64,000 bases of DNA from Sphingobacterium populi (GCF_001586775.1 NZ_LQXS01000006.1:95819-159818), one strand, 5' to 3'. Counted from the stretch's first letter, positions 36,912 to 46,540 are shown. A program made the numbers and translations. The notes: a model not told the origin generated them from the letters alone.

Positions 36912-36924
36912 TGACAAGATGTCA
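36912..36924. promoter_or_regulatory. Palindrome TGACAAGATGTCA upstream of the DUF2911 gene
   Basis: A perfect 5-3-5 inverted repeat, differing in one spacer base from the one upstream of dnaK and followed by T in both, lies about 60 bp before the DUF2911 start. Confidence 0.5.
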
Positions 36925-36985
36925 TCCACAAGAGCATGTTGCATATCGGTTTAATGTTTTTTATTTTAGCATAAAAAAAGTAGTT

Positions 36986-37828
36986 ATGAAAAAAATATTA
37001 TCAGCATGTATCGCCATGTTAGCAATGGTGTCTGGGGCTTCGATCGCGCAAGCTCAAGCAAAATTGCCGCCAGCAAGTAGCACACAGGAAGTTTCGCAAG
37101 GACTCGGAATTAGCAAAATATCGCTCGTTTATCAACGGCCAAATAGCAATGGTCGTACTATTTTTGGCGGATTGGTACCGTATGGCGAAGTATGGCGTAC
37201 TGGTGCAAACAATGCGACTGCGATTACCTTCGATAGCGAAGTAACGATTGATGGCAAAACTGTTCCTGCCGGAACGTACGGTTTGTTCACTATACCTACT
37301 AAAGATGAATGGACGATCATTCTTAACAAAACGGCGGAGCAATGGGGAGCGTATACCTACAAACAGGAAGATGATATCCTTCGCTTTACCACAAAACCAA
37401 ACAAGCTAAACGAGAAAGTAGAGACATTCAGCATCAACTTCATCAATGTGACCAAAAATAGCTTGGATGTAGTGTTGAGCTGGGAAAATATCGCTGTTCC
37501 GTTCACCGTATCGGTCGATCAGACCAAAGAGATCATGGCATCTTTGGAAGCGGCGATGCAGGGAGAGAAGAAGCCTTACTTTCAAGCGGCACAATATTAT
37601 TTCCAAAACAACCTAGATATTCAAAAAGCTGTTGAGTGGATTGAACAAGCTGATAAAGGAAATACGAAAGCGCCACACATTAAATATTGGAAAGCACAAA
37701 TACTAACGAAAGCGGGCGACAAAGCTGGTGCTGCCAAAGCGGCTCAGGAAGGAATTGATATGGCTACTCAGGCGAATAATTCAGAATACATTAGGTTGAA
37801 TACTGACGCGCTTAAGGCAGCGAAGTAA
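36986..37828 (+). CDS. Secreted DUF2911 domain protein with TPR-like tail
   Basis: The start at MKKILSACIAMLAMVSGASIAQAQ, which forms a clear signal peptide, is preferred over the GTG at 36911 that would add 25 unlikely residues; the product has 280 residues. The DUF2911 core runs from about 30 to 175 (PPASSTQEVSQGLGISKISLVYQRPNSNGR... and GEVWRTGANNATAITFDSEVTIDGKTVPAGTYGLFTIP). The C-terminal part has helical repeats (FQAAQYYFQNNLDIQKAVEWIEQA). DUF2911 is widespread in Bacteroidota with unknown function. It is monocistronic. Confidence 0.88.
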   Translation: MKKILSACIAMLAMVSGASIAQAQAKLPPASSTQEVSQGLGISKISLVYQRPNSNGRTIFGGLVPYGEVWRTGANNATAITFDSEVTIDGKTVPAGTYGLFTIPTKDEWTIILNKTAEQWGAYTYKQEDDILRFTTKPNKLNEKVETFSINFINVTKNSLDVVLSWENIAVPFTVSVDQTKEIMASLEAAMQGEKKPYFQAAQYYFQNNLDIQKAVEWIEQADKGNTKAPHIKYWKAQILTKAGDKAGAAKAAQEGIDMATQANNSEYIRLNTDALKAAK

Positions 37829-37844
37829 TTCTCTAACAATATTA

Positions 37845-37891
37845 AAGCCGTCTATAAAATTTGGTCGTTAGGCCGTTTTTATAGGCGGCTT
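37845..37891. terminator. Bidirectional terminator between the DUF2911 gene and cdaA
   Basis: The arms AAGCCGTCTATAAAA and TTTTATAGGCGGCTT pair with one mismatch across a 17-base loop, between convergent genes. It is less stable than the others. Confidence 0.75.
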
Positions 37892-37914
37892 CTGTATTAC
37901 ATACTACTACGATC

Positions 37915-38709
37915 TTATAATTCTTCTTTGAGAATAGCTTCCAACTCTTCTGCCGAAAGGTTCATATTCACGTTGCCGTCTTTGGCAAAAGAAATTTCCC
38001 CAGTTTCTTCGGATACGATAACAGATACGGCCTCTGAAACTTCTGTAACGCCAATAGCTGCGCGATGGCGAAGACCAAATTGTGGAGGCAAATCTTCACT
38101 ATCAGATAAAGGTAGTACTGAACTCGCCGTCATGATCCTAAAGTCAACAATCACGACAGCGCCATCGTGTAGTGGGGAATTCTTAAAAAAGATAGATTCT
38201 AACAGGCGTTTGGAAATAGGAGCATCAATGTATTCGCCGCTGGACTGATAGTACTCTTCATCAAAATGGCGGGAGAATACCATCAAAGCTCCGGTTTGTG
38301 ACTTAGACAAACTACGGCATGCATCAACAATCGGTTTAATCAATTCTGTGCGATCGCCCTCCACCGCACGCCTTGCACCAAAGAAAGACCAGATAACCTT
38401 CTTGCGCCGCATGGAGATATTTTTACCTATATGAAGTAGAAAGCGTCGAATTTCCTGCTGGAATACCACAATTAGCGCGATGGAGCCGACGGATATAAAA
38501 CCACCAAAAATCTCGGTAAGCAGTCGCATTTCCAATTGCTTTACTACCAGGTAAATACCATAAAACAGGCCAACACCGATCAGGATATTGACCGCTATGG
38601 TTCCTTTTATCAAACTATAAACATAGTAAATGATAATGGCCACCAGCAAAATGTCGATAAAATCGAACCATCGGAAACCACTAAGTAGGTTAAAATCCAT
38701 CCTTTGCAT
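37915..38709 (-). CDS. cdaA: Diadenylate cyclase CdaA (c-di-AMP synthase)
   Basis: It makes c-di-AMP from two ATP. The 264-residue protein has three N-terminal transmembrane helices (about 16-100) and the DAC domain with the catalytic motifs HDGAVVIVD and GLRHRAA. An alternative start at the fourth Met (MDFNLL, 9 bp in) matches many relatives. It is transcribed alone here: the usual cdaR and glmM partners of Firmicutes are absent. c-di-AMP controls potassium and turgor, so a cell-envelope link is expected. Confidence 0.95.
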   Translation of the reverse strand: MQRMDFNLLSGFRWFDFIDILLVAIIIYYVYSLIKGTIAVNILIGVGLFYGIYLVVKQLEMRLLTEIFGGFISVGSIALIVVFQQEIRRFLLHIGKNISMRRKKVIWSFFGARRAVEGDRTELIKPIVDACRSLSKSQTGALMVFSRHFDEEYYQSSGEYIDAPISKRLLESIFFKNSPLHDGAVVIVDFRIMTASSVLPLSDSEDLPPQFGLRHRAAIGVTEVSEAVSVIVSEETGEISFAKDGNVNMNLSAEELEAILKEEL

Positions 38710-38791
38710 ATACTCTGCAATTTAACGAATATTCTGCAACCTGTACTACTTCACAACAGATTTAGACTACTACCAGCCATTTTTTATTAAC

Positions 38792-38799
38792 TATCTTTG
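38792..38799 (+). promoter_or_regulatory. -7 box TATCTTTG of pdxJ
   Basis: It is a perfect TAnnTTTG match 23 bp before the ATG. No good -33 TTTG is found at the usual distance. Confidence 0.6.
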
Positions 38800-38821
38800 T
38801 GAGACAACAAGTTTTTCGTTC

Positions 38822-39541
38822 ATGACAAGATTATCAGTAAATATTAACAAGATAGCGACATTGCGCAATGCACGTGGCGGCAATATTCCTAATGTACTCA
38901 CTACCGCTATTGCCTGCGAACGCTACGGCGCACAAGGAATTACTGTGCACCCGAGGCCTGATGAACGCCATATACGTTATCAGGACGTGTATGATTTAAA
39001 AAAAGAAATACAGACCGAATTTAATATAGAAGGTAACTGCCAAGAAGATAAATTTGTGCAGCTAGTGTTGGCCAACAAACCAGCGCAGGTGACGCTTGTA
39101 CCAGATGCAAATGCACAAATCACTTCTAACCACGGCTGGGACACGATAAAAAACAAAACATACTTGCGCGATATGGTTAGCCAATTTAAGCAAGAAGGTA
39201 TTCGCGTATCTCTTTTTGTAGATCCTGTTGAAGAAATGGTGGAAGCCGCAGCAGAAACAGGTGCCGATCGTGTTGAGCTCTATACAGAAGCATATGCCTC
39301 AGAATATGGCTACGATAAAGAAAAAGCGATTGAACCTTACTTTAAGGCGGCAGTAAAAGCGCGTGAAGTAGGTTTGGGACTGAATGCCGGTCATGACCTT
39401 GACTTGCATAATCTCGCGTTCTTTAATGAGCGCATTCCAGGTTTATTAGAAGTTAGTATCGGACATGCACTCATCGCTGACGCTTTATTTCTCGGACTTG
39501 AAGAAACCATTAAAAGGTATCTGGCGGCGCTCAAAGCATAA
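38822..39541 (+). CDS. pdxJ: Pyridoxine 5'-phosphate synthase
   Basis: It condenses 1-deoxyxylulose 5-phosphate with 3-amino-2-oxopropyl phosphate to give PNP in the DXP-dependent vitamin B6 route. The 239-residue protein is a complete TIM barrel: [59 protein letters not shown] and [16 protein letters not shown] are all family signatures. It is monocistronic, bounded by a very strong terminator. Confidence 0.96.
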   Translation: MTRLSVNINKIATLRNARGGNIPNVLTTAIACERYGAQGITVHPRPDERHIRYQDVYDLKKEIQTEFNIEGNCQEDKFVQLVLANKPAQVTLVPDANAQITSNHGWDTIKNKTYLRDMVSQFKQEGIRVSLFVDPVEEMVEAAAETGADRVELYTEAYASEYGYDKEKAIEPYFKAAVKAREVGLGLNAGHDLDLHNLAFFNERIPGLLEVSIGHALIADALFLGLEETIKRYLAALKA

Positions 39542-39561
39542 AAACGGTTGTTCCTTTTTCT

Positions 39562-39610
39562 ACAAAACGCAAAGGCGTGAAGATTTAGTCTTCACGCCTT
39601 TGCGTTTTGT
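39562..39610. terminator. Long bidirectional terminator between pdxJ and lepB
   Basis: A 22-bp perfect stem with a 5-base loop separates convergent pdxJ and lepB. The A/T-rich ends provide a T-run on both strands. Confidence 0.93.
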
Positions 39611-39647
39611 AGGACTTTGGTGATGCGAGCATCACCAGCAAAATAGG

Positions 39648-41096
39648 TTAATTAATACCTCTAAAAATTCTATTCCAACGAATTTTAGATAGAAAACTTC
39701 CATCTTCGTCGTAACTCATGAAGGTGAGTACAGCTTTTCCGACGATATGATCTTCTGGAACGAACCCCCATCCACGCGAATCTAAGGAGTTGTGGCGATT
39801 ATCGCCCATCATCCAGTAATAATCCATATTAAAGGTATAGCTATCTGCTAATTTTCCATTGAGATAAAGTCCGTCGGCACGCTCTTCCAATGTATTTCCT
39901 TCGTATACGGTGATCGCTCGGCGGTACAATGGCAATGTTTTGTTATCGAGCTTCACAGTCCATCCTTTTTTAGGAATAGTGAATGGGCCGAAGTTATCGT
40001 AGTTCCAGACTGTACCATCTTTATAGAAAGGAAATGCTTGAGCCATTTCAGAGTTATCATCTGGGCCATATACTTGTTCGATGACTTCTTTCACATTGCT
40101 CCACTGGCGAACTTCCTCGGCTTCTTCACGGGTTATGTGCAGTACATAGACACCACGCGAGGGGTCGTTGAGATAAGTACTTAATTCATACCGTTTGTCG
40201 ACTAATCGATTCAGGTCCAAGCCATAAGGCTGCTCGGTAACGACGATAAAACTTGGTTGTAAATTTTCGCTTTCGTAACCCACCTCGCCATTTACGAAGA
40301 GCTGCGCGCCTTTCATCGTTAGTACATCGCCTGGCATACCTACACAGCGTTTGATATAATTTTCGCGTTTATCGACAGGTCTTTCGAAAGGTGCATCTGC
40401 GTCCATAGGATAGTTAAATACAACGACATCATTCCTTTTAATTTCTTGAAATCCAGGAAGTCGTTTGTAGGGTAACTTGATCCACTCCGAATAGGCTTTT
40501 CCTCCGGTAATGGGCATGGTATGATGCGCAAATGGAAATGCCAATGGCGTCATCGGGATACGTGCACCGTAATTTAATTTGCTAACAAATAAAAAATCTC
40601 CAATCAATAAGCTGCGCTCCATGGAGCCCGTCGGTATGACATAAGGCTCAATCAGAAAGCTCCGAATTAAAGAGGCGGCCACCGTGGCAAAAATAATGGC
40701 ATCTGTCCACTCTCTAACAGCAGACTTCTTGTAGGGATATTTTTTCTTAAATTCTTCGGTGTTGGATGGCCCGAGGTATTTTACAGTAGCATCGTTGCCC
40801 CACATTGGCAATACAATAAAGGGCACTAATACCGCAGCGGCTGTTTCCCAGAAACGACGTTTGCCAAAGCTCTTTAATAAATCGAAATACAATCCGAAAA
40901 ACACAAATACATTGACGATCGGCACTAATAACCAGAGCACCCACCATCGTGGTCGAGCAACAAGATCGGCAAATATGACCTCTCTGTAAAATGGTACAAA
41001 GGCTTCCCATCCCTGCTTGCCTGCTTTTCTAAACAGTAAAAAGAGGCCGTACCAAGAGACAATTTGAAATAGGCCAAATAAAATATAATAGATCAT
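39648..41096 (-). CDS. lepB: Signal peptidase I, large Bacteroidota type
   Basis: It cleaves signal peptides on the outer face of the inner membrane. At 482 residues it is longer than E. coli LepB (324). Two or more N-terminal membrane segments are seen before residue 130. The catalytic Ser is in PTGSMERSLLIGDF (near 162), the Lys in NYIKRCVGMPGDVL (near 250), and the C-terminal box is GDNRHNSLDSRGWGFVP. The long insertion between the Lys box and box E contains the extra periplasmic domain typical of the phylum. It is the last gene of the par-dapB operon, 5 bp after dapB. Confidence 0.95.
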   Translation of the reverse strand: MIYYILFGLFQIVSWYGLFLLFRKAGKQGWEAFVPFYREVIFADLVARPRWWVLWLLVPIVNVFVFFGLYFDLLKSFGKRRFWETAAAVLVPFIVLPMWGNDATVKYLGPSNTEEFKKKYPYKKSAVREWTDAIIFATVAASLIRSFLIEPYVIPTGSMERSLLIGDFLFVSKLNYGARIPMTPLAFPFAHHTMPITGGKAYSEWIKLPYKRLPGFQEIKRNDVVVFNYPMDADAPFERPVDKRENYIKRCVGMPGDVLTMKGAQLFVNGEVGYESENLQPSFIVVTEQPYGLDLNRLVDKRYELSTYLNDPSRGVYVLHITREEAEEVRQWSNVKEVIEQVYGPDDNSEMAQAFPFYKDGTVWNYDNFGPFTIPKKGWTVKLDNKTLPLYRRAITVYEGNTLEERADGLYLNGKLADSYTFNMDYYWMMGDNRHNSLDSRGWGFVPEDHIVGKAVLTFMSYDEDGSFLSKIRWNRIFRGIN

Positions 41097-41101
41097 GTAT
41101 A

Positions 41102-41845
41102 TTACTTATTAAAGTCAAACATTTCGGTGACTTGATAGAATCCTTTTCTACCTACCAGCCATTCTGCTGCCACAACGGCGCCTAGTGCAAACCCATCGCG
41201 GCTGTGTGCTGTATGCTTAAACTCGATCTGATCTACTTCTGAGCTATACAGCACGGTGTGCGTGCCGGGTACTTCTTCGAGCCGCAAACTTTCGATTAGC
41301 AATTCGTCTTTCGCTGGAATTACTTCTTCTCCGGATCCCTCTACGCGATTCACCCATTTATCTTTCTCGACATATGCATCCAAGATTCCTTCTGCAATCG
41401 TGATCGCGGTACCGCTTGGCGCATCGAGCTTATGGATATGATGTATCTCTTCCACTTGCGCATCATATTGTTTGTAGGGGCTAATTGCTCTTGCCAAAAG
41501 CCGGTTAACGTGAAAAAACACATTTACTCCTATGCTGAAGTTAGAACCATAAAGCATGGCTTGATTCGTTTGATTACAGATGGCTTTTATCTCTTCAAGC
41601 CGATCGTACCAACCAGTAGTTCCTACAACGATGGGTAAGTTAATATCAAAACACAGATGAATATTGTCTAAAGCGGCATCGGGAGTACTAAAGTCAATAG
41701 CCACATCTGCGTCGACCAAATCTTTGGCATTGATTTGATCTCGATTGTTAGCATCGATAGTCCACACGATTTCGTGCCCTCTTTTGATTGCATACCGTTC
41801 GATGAGTTGCCCCATTTTACCGTACCCTAATAATCCAATTTTCAT
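41102..41845 (-). CDS. dapB: 4-hydroxy-tetrahydrodipicolinate reductase
   Basis: It makes tetrahydrodipicolinate in lysine/DAP biosynthesis. The 247-residue protein has the NAD(P)H Rossmann motif GLLGYGKMGQ at 4-13 and the conserved EIHHIHKLDAPSGTA catalytic segment. Its spot between a DUF5683 protein and lepB is the usual Bacteroidota arrangement. Confidence 0.96.
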   Translation of the reverse strand: MKIGLLGYGKMGQLIERYAIKRGHEIVWTIDANNRDQINAKDLVDADVAIDFSTPDAALDNIHLCFDINLPIVVGTTGWYDRLEEIKAICNQTNQAMLYGSNFSIGVNVFFHVNRLLARAISPYKQYDAQVEEIHHIHKLDAPSGTAITIAEGILDAYVEKDKWVNRVEGSGEEVIPAKDELLIESLRLEEVPGTHTVLYSSEVDQIEFKHTAHSRDGFALGAVVAAEWLVGRKGFYQVTEMFDFNK

Positions 41846-41870
41846 TTTTATAGTATAATTGGTTAAAATT

Positions 41871-42620
41871 TTAATTCAAATTCACTGTTAATTTTAAACC
41901 TGGAGTGAACAATGCGGTGGCACCCATACGCGAATTACCAGATAAGTTACCAGAATAATTCGGAATCATTGTAGGCGTCACCCTGAAAGACAAATCGTCG
42001 CTGATATTCCAGCGATTGCTCAACATAGAATTCACATAGGCTTCTACCACATTCAATCCATACCAACCTAGGGTAGCTAATACGACAATATCGCGATTAC
42101 GCCTCATATTATCACGCTGCCTTATAAGTGCCTGCTCTGAGCCGGCTGGAACATTTCCCAGTGGGCCATCGGAAGGCTCTTTATTATTGTTGAAACGAAA
42201 TTGCAACTCTGTTTGATATTCTCTATAAAAAAAATTCCAGTAATCAAAGGTGAGATATCCAGCTACTAAGCCACCATAGATAACTGGCACTTTGACCCAC
42301 CACAAACCTCCGTTGGTATACTGCCCCCAGCCTGGCAAAATCGCAGAACGGCGCCATGCAACACGAGACACCCGTTCGATTTCTAACCGAGCCGAATCTT
42401 TCAAAACGCCCTTAAAATAGTATTTATCGCGTTCCTTTTCTTCCCTAGTACGCGCGCGCCTTTCTGCACGTGATTCTTTTTTCTCAACATTAGCTCTTAC
42501 AGAGTCTGCCAAGATGCTATTGGCCATACTATCGGCCGTGCGGATAATACTGTCGCGATCTTGTGCCTGCACGCTTCCCCAGCACAGCACAGTAAACAAT
42601 AAGAGGCCAAGATAGCGCAT
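41871..42620 (-). CDS. DUF5683 domain protein, secreted
   Basis: The 249-residue start is chosen at MRYLGLLLFTVLCWGSVQAQ, a signal peptide; the longer frame from 42686 would overlap parB by 62 bp. The mature part has a charged linker (RERARRTREEKERDK) and a DUF5683 domain with hydrophobic segments (WRRSAILPGWGQYTNGG, VIYGGLVAGYLTFDYWNFFY). The function is unknown. Constant neighbours parB and dapB suggest cell-envelope or division coupling, by inference. Confidence 0.86.
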   Translation of the reverse strand: MRYLGLLLFTVLCWGSVQAQDRDSIIRTADSMANSILADSVRANVEKKESRAERRARTREEKERDKYYFKGVLKDSARLEIERVSRVAWRRSAILPGWGQYTNGGLWWVKVPVIYGGLVAGYLTFDYWNFFYREYQTELQFRFNNNKEPSDGPLGNVPAGSEQALIRQRDNMRRNRDIVVLATLGWYGLNVVEAYVNSMLSNRWNISDDLSFRVTPTMIPNYSGNLSGNSRMGATALFTPGLKLTVNLN

Positions 42621-42624
42621 ATAT

Positions 42625-43566
42625 TTACCAATCAAGCAACTCCAAAATACGGCCAAGATCATCTTCTGAGTCAAATGGGATTTCAATCGCTCCTTTTCCT
42701 TTACTGTTTTTCATATTAAGCTTTACACTTGTCGCGAAGCGTGAAGCCAAATCATCTTGTATCTTTTGGTATTGAAAATTTAAGGTTTTTTTAGCGCCTT
42801 CTGCATTTTGTTTGCCTTCGCCCTCTGGCTGGCCCTGCTGGATAGCACGGACTAGTTCTTCAGCTTTGCGAACGGACAAACCTTGCTCCACAATTTGCTG
42901 AAAAACGAAAAGTTGTTTTTCCTCGTCGGCAATATTAATGAGCGCACGCGCATGCCCCATGGATAATTGACCATCCCGAATCGCAGCCTGTATGACCGGA
43001 GGTAATTTTAGTAATCGCAGATAGTTGGTAACTGTACTTCTGTTTTTAGAAACACGTTCTCCAAGCTCTTCTTGTTTTAGATCACATTCCTCAATCATCC
43101 GTTGAAAGCTTAGGGCGACTTCCATTGCATTCAGGTTTTCACGCTGAATATTTTCGATCAATGCCATTTCTAGCATCTGCTGATCGTTTGCGGTACGTAC
43201 GTAGGCTGGTATCGCTGTGATGCCCGCCAACTTCGAAGCACGTAGCCTACGCTCTCCACTAATCAATTGGTAAGCGTCTTTACTCATCTGCCGAACGGTG
43301 ATGGGTTGAATAAGGCCTTGTAATTTGATCGATTCGGAAAGCTCTTGCAGAGCTACTTCATCAAATTCAGTACGTGGCTGAAACGGATTAATCGTTATTT
43401 GACCTACTTCGATAAAGTTAATTCCGCCAACGGGCTTTTCATCCGATTGTTTATCCACTCGCTCAGCGTTCACTTTTGGAGCGGATTGCCCTCTATTAAT
43501 ATCTTCATCTTGAAGCAAAGCACCTAGACCCTTCCCCAATCCTATTTTTCGCTGTTGTGCTGCCAT
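42625..43566 (-). CDS. parB: Chromosome partitioning protein ParB
   Basis: The 313-residue protein has the ParB/Spo0J N-terminal CTP-binding region (INPFQPRTEFDEVALQELSESI, LIQPITVR, SGERRLRASKLAG) and the central HTH (LKQEELGERVSKNRSTVTNYLRLLKLPP), with a short C-terminal dimer domain. It loads at parS centromere sites. I found no convincing parS-like site in the window. It follows parA by 7 bp. Confidence 0.96.
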   Translation of the reverse strand: MAAQQRKIGLGKGLGALLQDEDINRGQSAPKVNAERVDKQSDEKPVGGINFIEVGQITINPFQPRTEFDEVALQELSESIKLQGLIQPITVRQMSKDAYQLISGERRLRASKLAGITAIPAYVRTANDQQMLEMALIENIQRENLNAMEVALSFQRMIEECDLKQEELGERVSKNRSTVTNYLRLLKLPPVIQAAIRDGQLSMGHARALINIADEEKQLFVFQQIVEQGLSVRKAEELVRAIQQGQPEGEGKQNAEGAKKTLNFQYQKIQDDLASRFATSVKLNMKNSKGKGAIEIPFDSEDDLGRILELLDW

Positions 43567-43573
43567 ATCTTTT

Positions 43574-44374
43574 CTAAACTATCGCTGACTCTTTATTTTC
43601 TACAGACAAAAGGCCGTTTTTTTGTAAAATTTCACGGGCCAGATTCAGGTAATTTATCGCTCCTTTACACGATGCGTCGTGCATGATGACCGATATCCCA
43701 TAACTTGGCGCCTCACTCAAACGTGTATTTCGCTGAATGATCGTATCAAATACCAGATCGGTAAAGTGCGTACGCACTTCTTCTACCACCTGATTGGACA
43801 GGCGAAGTCGCACGTCGTACATGGTTAGCAAAATACCTTCTATTTCTAGCGCGGTGTTTAATCTATTTTGCACGATTTTGATCGTGTTGAGCAACTTACC
43901 TAATCCTTCCAAGGCAAAATATTCACATTGCACTGGTATGATCACCGAATCTGACGCGGTCAATGCATTAATGGTAATCAATCCTAATGAAGGTGAACAA
44001 TCGATAATAATGAAATCGTAATCATCCTTGATCTGATCGAGTACGTGCTTCATGCGGTACTCGCGCTCATTGAGATTGATCATCTCAATTTCCGCTCCTA
44101 CCAAATCGATATGTGCCGGCAGGAGATCCAAGTGCGGTGTTTCGGTTTGCCTGATCGCATCTCGCGGAGCTATATCATTTACCAAACACTCGTACACACT
44201 GGCCTTGATCTCCCGTGGATCAAAACCTATTCCTGATGTAGAGTTTGCCTGCGGATCGGCGTCGATGAGTAAGGTTTTATATTCTAATACTGCCAGACTA
44301 GCAGCAAGATTGATTGCGGTTGTTGTCTTCCCAACACCACCTTTTTGATTTGCAATGGCAATAATTTTTCCCAT
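43574..44374 (-). CDS. parA: Chromosome partitioning ATPase ParA (Soj)
   Basis: The 266-residue Walker-type ATPase has the deviant Walker [15 protein letters not shown] near residue 12, [13 protein letters not shown] and the Walker B-like [17 protein letters not shown]. It moves ParB-parS complexes during segregation. It is the first gene of the parA-parB-DUF5683-dapB-lepB operon. Confidence 0.97.
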   Translation of the reverse strand: MGKIIAIANQKGGVGKTTTAINLAASLAVLEYKTLLIDADPQANSTSGIGFDPREIKASVYECLVNDIAPRDAIRQTETPHLDLLPAHIDLVGAEIEMINLNEREYRMKHVLDQIKDDYDFIIIDCSPSLGLITINALTASDSVIIPVQCEYFALEGLGKLLNTIKIVQNRLNTALEIEGILLTMYDVRLRLSNQVVEEVRTHFTDLVFDTIIQRNTRLSEAPSYGISVIMHDASCKGAINYLNLAREILQKNGLLSVENKESAIV

Positions 44375-44450
44375 ATTGATGATTACCTATAACTGAGTAT
44401 GAATCTAACAATTCTACAGCCACATGCTAGCAAGATAACATTCTCCTGAT

Positions 44451-44480
44451 TTTGATCCTACTTAAAACATGTTAAATTTG
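44451..44480 (+). promoter_or_regulatory. Promoter of the FMN reductase gene (TTTG-N18-TAAATTTG)
   Basis: A -33 TTTG and a -7 TAAATTTG are separated by 18 bp, in the usual Bacteroidota range. A second -7-like box TACTTTTG lies 2 bp further on. The leader would be about 105 nt. Confidence 0.5.
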
Positions 44481-44595
44481 CTACTTTTGTGAGCTCAGAA
44501 AGCTTCACATCTCAGGACGCTAAGTTAGCAAAAAATTAGCTGTAGTCCGACATTTGATTAGCGCATTTACCGGCAAAAAACACCAAGTCATACAC

Positions 44596-45117
44596 ATGGA
44601 TTTAATCATCGTAGGAACAAATCGCCCCAAAAATAATTCGGCGCGTGTAGCGCAATACTATCAGGATGAATTACGTAAAAAGGGCCAACTTTGGGACATT
44701 CTTTCCTTAGACAGCCTGCCTGACGATATGATTGTATCTGATCTATACGGTCGCCGCAGTACTACTTTTGCCGCTATTCAAGAGGCCATATCTTCTGCGA
44801 AGCGATTCATATTTATGATTCCAGAATATAATGGCAGCTATCCGGGCATTCTTAAAGTATTTATGGATGCTTGCGCTTATCCAGCTTCATTTCACCACAA
44901 AAAAGCGGCACTAGTCGGCATATCCACCGGAAAATACGGCAATGTACGTGGTGTCGATCACTTTACAGGCGTGTGTCATTACATGCGTATGCACGTGATG
45001 CCTTTAAAGATCCACATTGCACACATCCAGAATGAGCTGAATGAGCAGGGCGGTTTTATAGATCCGTTAACGGAAAAGTATGTTCAAGAGCAATTGGCCG
45101 ATATCGAACGTTTATAA
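44596..45117 (+). CDS. NADPH-dependent FMN reductase family flavoprotein
   Basis: The start at ATG 44596 (MDLIIVGTNRPKNNSARVAQYY) gives 173 residues and puts the flavodoxin-like phosphate loop at the N-terminus, as is usual; the longer frame from 44554 is rejected. The FMN-binding motif is PEYNGSYPGILKVFMDA. It is a small quinone or azo-type reductase of unknown substrate. Its stop overlaps the stop of the convergent LpxH-like gene by 6 bp. Confidence 0.88.
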   Translation: MDLIIVGTNRPKNNSARVAQYYQDELRKKGQLWDILSLDSLPDDMIVSDLYGRRSTTFAAIQEAISSAKRFIFMIPEYNGSYPGILKVFMDACAYPASFHHKKAALVGISTGKYGNVRGVDHFTGVCHYMRMHVMPLKIHIAHIQNELNEQGGFIDPLTEKYVQEQLADIERL

Positions 45118-45942
45118 ATCTCCTTTGATAATGCTGGTCAGCAAATCTTCGATAGAATGCTTAAACTTATACTCGTCAAACACTTGCTGATTAAGGAGAT
45201 GGCTATTCTCTTCGTACAAGAAGATGCTCCAAGCGTTGTTCTTGTATTCCAATGCTGATAGATTTTCGATCCAGTCACCAGAATTCATGTACACGCAAGA
45301 ACCTTTTTTGGTTTTTACCTCTTGAATGGTCGGGTGGTGGATATGTCCACAAATGACGTAGTCATAGTGATTTTCAATGGCTAACTCAGAAGCTGTCTTT
45401 TCAAAATCGGAGATAAACTTTACCGCTTTTTTGACGGAGTTTTTGATGCGCTTGGAGAGCGAATATTTCTCACGACCCATACGCACTAGCACGGCGTTGA
45501 TGAGCGTATTGAGCTGAATGAGACGATCGTACCCCCAGCCTCCAAGCTTAGCAATCCATTTGGAATGTTGAATCGAAGCATCGAATACATCGCCGTGAAA
45601 TATCCACGTTTTATACCCATTTACATCGAGCAGTAATTTGTTGGCAAACTGGATTTTTCCAAAATGCATCGGCCCAAATTTGCGCAACATTTCATCATGA
45701 TTACCTGTAATGTATACGACCTGACAACCCGAGTAGGCCATATCTAACAAACATTTGAGCACGCGGAAATGTGATTCGGGAAAATAACTTTTCTTAAACT
45801 GCCAGATATCGATAATATCTCCATTTAGGACCAAATAATTCGGTTTGATAGAGTGTAGGTACTGGAGCAGCTCATCTGCTCTACAACCATGCGTACCTAA
45901 ATGAATGTCGGATATGACGGCAATATCTACGGCTCTTCTCAT
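45112..45942 (-). CDS. LpxH-like metallophosphoesterase (UDP-2,3-diacylglucosamine diphosphatase family)
   Basis: The 276-residue calcineurin-like phosphoesterase has SDIHLGTHG, NGDIIDIWQF, GNHDE, FHGDVFDASIQHS and the terminal CGHIHHP metal ligands. This layout and a positive helical insert match the LpxH-type enzymes that cleave UDP-diacyl-GlcN in lipid A synthesis. Bacteroidota carry several LpxH-like proteins, so the exact substrate is only probable. Confidence 0.85.
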   Translation of the reverse strand: MRRAVDIAVISDIHLGTHGCRADELLQYLHSIKPNYLVLNGDIIDIWQFKKSYFPESHFRVLKCLLDMAYSGCQVVYITGNHDEMLRKFGPMHFGKIQFANKLLLDVNGYKTWIFHGDVFDASIQHSKWIAKLGGWGYDRLIQLNTLINAVLVRMGREKYSLSKRIKNSVKKAVKFISDFEKTASELAIENHYDYVICGHIHHPTIQEVKTKKGSCVYMNSGDWIENLSALEYKNNAWSIFLYEENSHLLNQQVFDEYKFKHSIEDLLTSIIKGDL

Positions 45943-46003
45943 GTGGTGTTTTTACAAAGAAACAACCGCACTATTAAGCCATCATTCTCAGAGAGTTAAG
46001 ATT

Positions 46004-46540
46004 TTATAAAGAATCGGTCAAGCTACGCTGCCATTTTTCGGGCGCCTCATCACGCTGCAAGTACAGCATGGCGGTAGCTCGCGCATCGGACAAGGGATCA
46101 TGATGCTTTAATGGTATGTCCATAATCTTGCAACATACGTTTAGTTTAGTTCGAGCAAATCCTAATTGTTGATAGAGGATATTTGTACAAAGCCACTGAT
46201 CGCTAATATTCAAATCTTCATATCGCAAGCCATAGTATTTCATAGTCTGCTTCAAGACAGACCGATCAAATTTTTCGTTGTGCGCTACCATATCACGCCC
46301 CGCGAGTAACGGTGCCAGTTCGCTGTACAGCTCGTCGAATGTCGGCGACTCGGCCGTGTCTTTCGGTTTGATGCCATGTACACGAGTGGTCTGCCACATA
46401 TATTTGTTATTGGGAGGCTTTACCAAGCTGAAGTACTCTTGGGTGATTATGCCATCATCGACCCGAACCACGCCTACAGCACAAATGCTATTATAATCTG
46501 CAGTGGCCAATTCAAAATCGATTGCTGTAAAACTTAACAT
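46004..46540 (-). CDS. DEDDh 3'-5' exonuclease (DnaQ family)
   Basis: The 178-residue protein has all four DEDDh motifs: AIDFELATA (D and E at about 7 and 9), the NEKFDRSVLK region, and HDPLSDARATAML with the His and Asp. It resembles small DnaQ-like exonucleases used in DNA repair rather than the polymerase III epsilon subunit. It lies 61 bp upstream of the LpxH-like gene on the same strand, so co-transcription is possible. Confidence 0.9.
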   Translation of the reverse strand: MLSFTAIDFELATADYNSICAVGVVRVDDGIITQEYFSLVKPPNNKYMWQTTRVHGIKPKDTAESPTFDELYSELAPLLAGRDMVAHNEKFDRSVLKQTMKYYGLRYEDLNISDQWLCTNILYQQLGFARTKLNVCCKIMDIPLKHHDPLSDARATAMLYLQRDEAPEKWQRSLTDSL

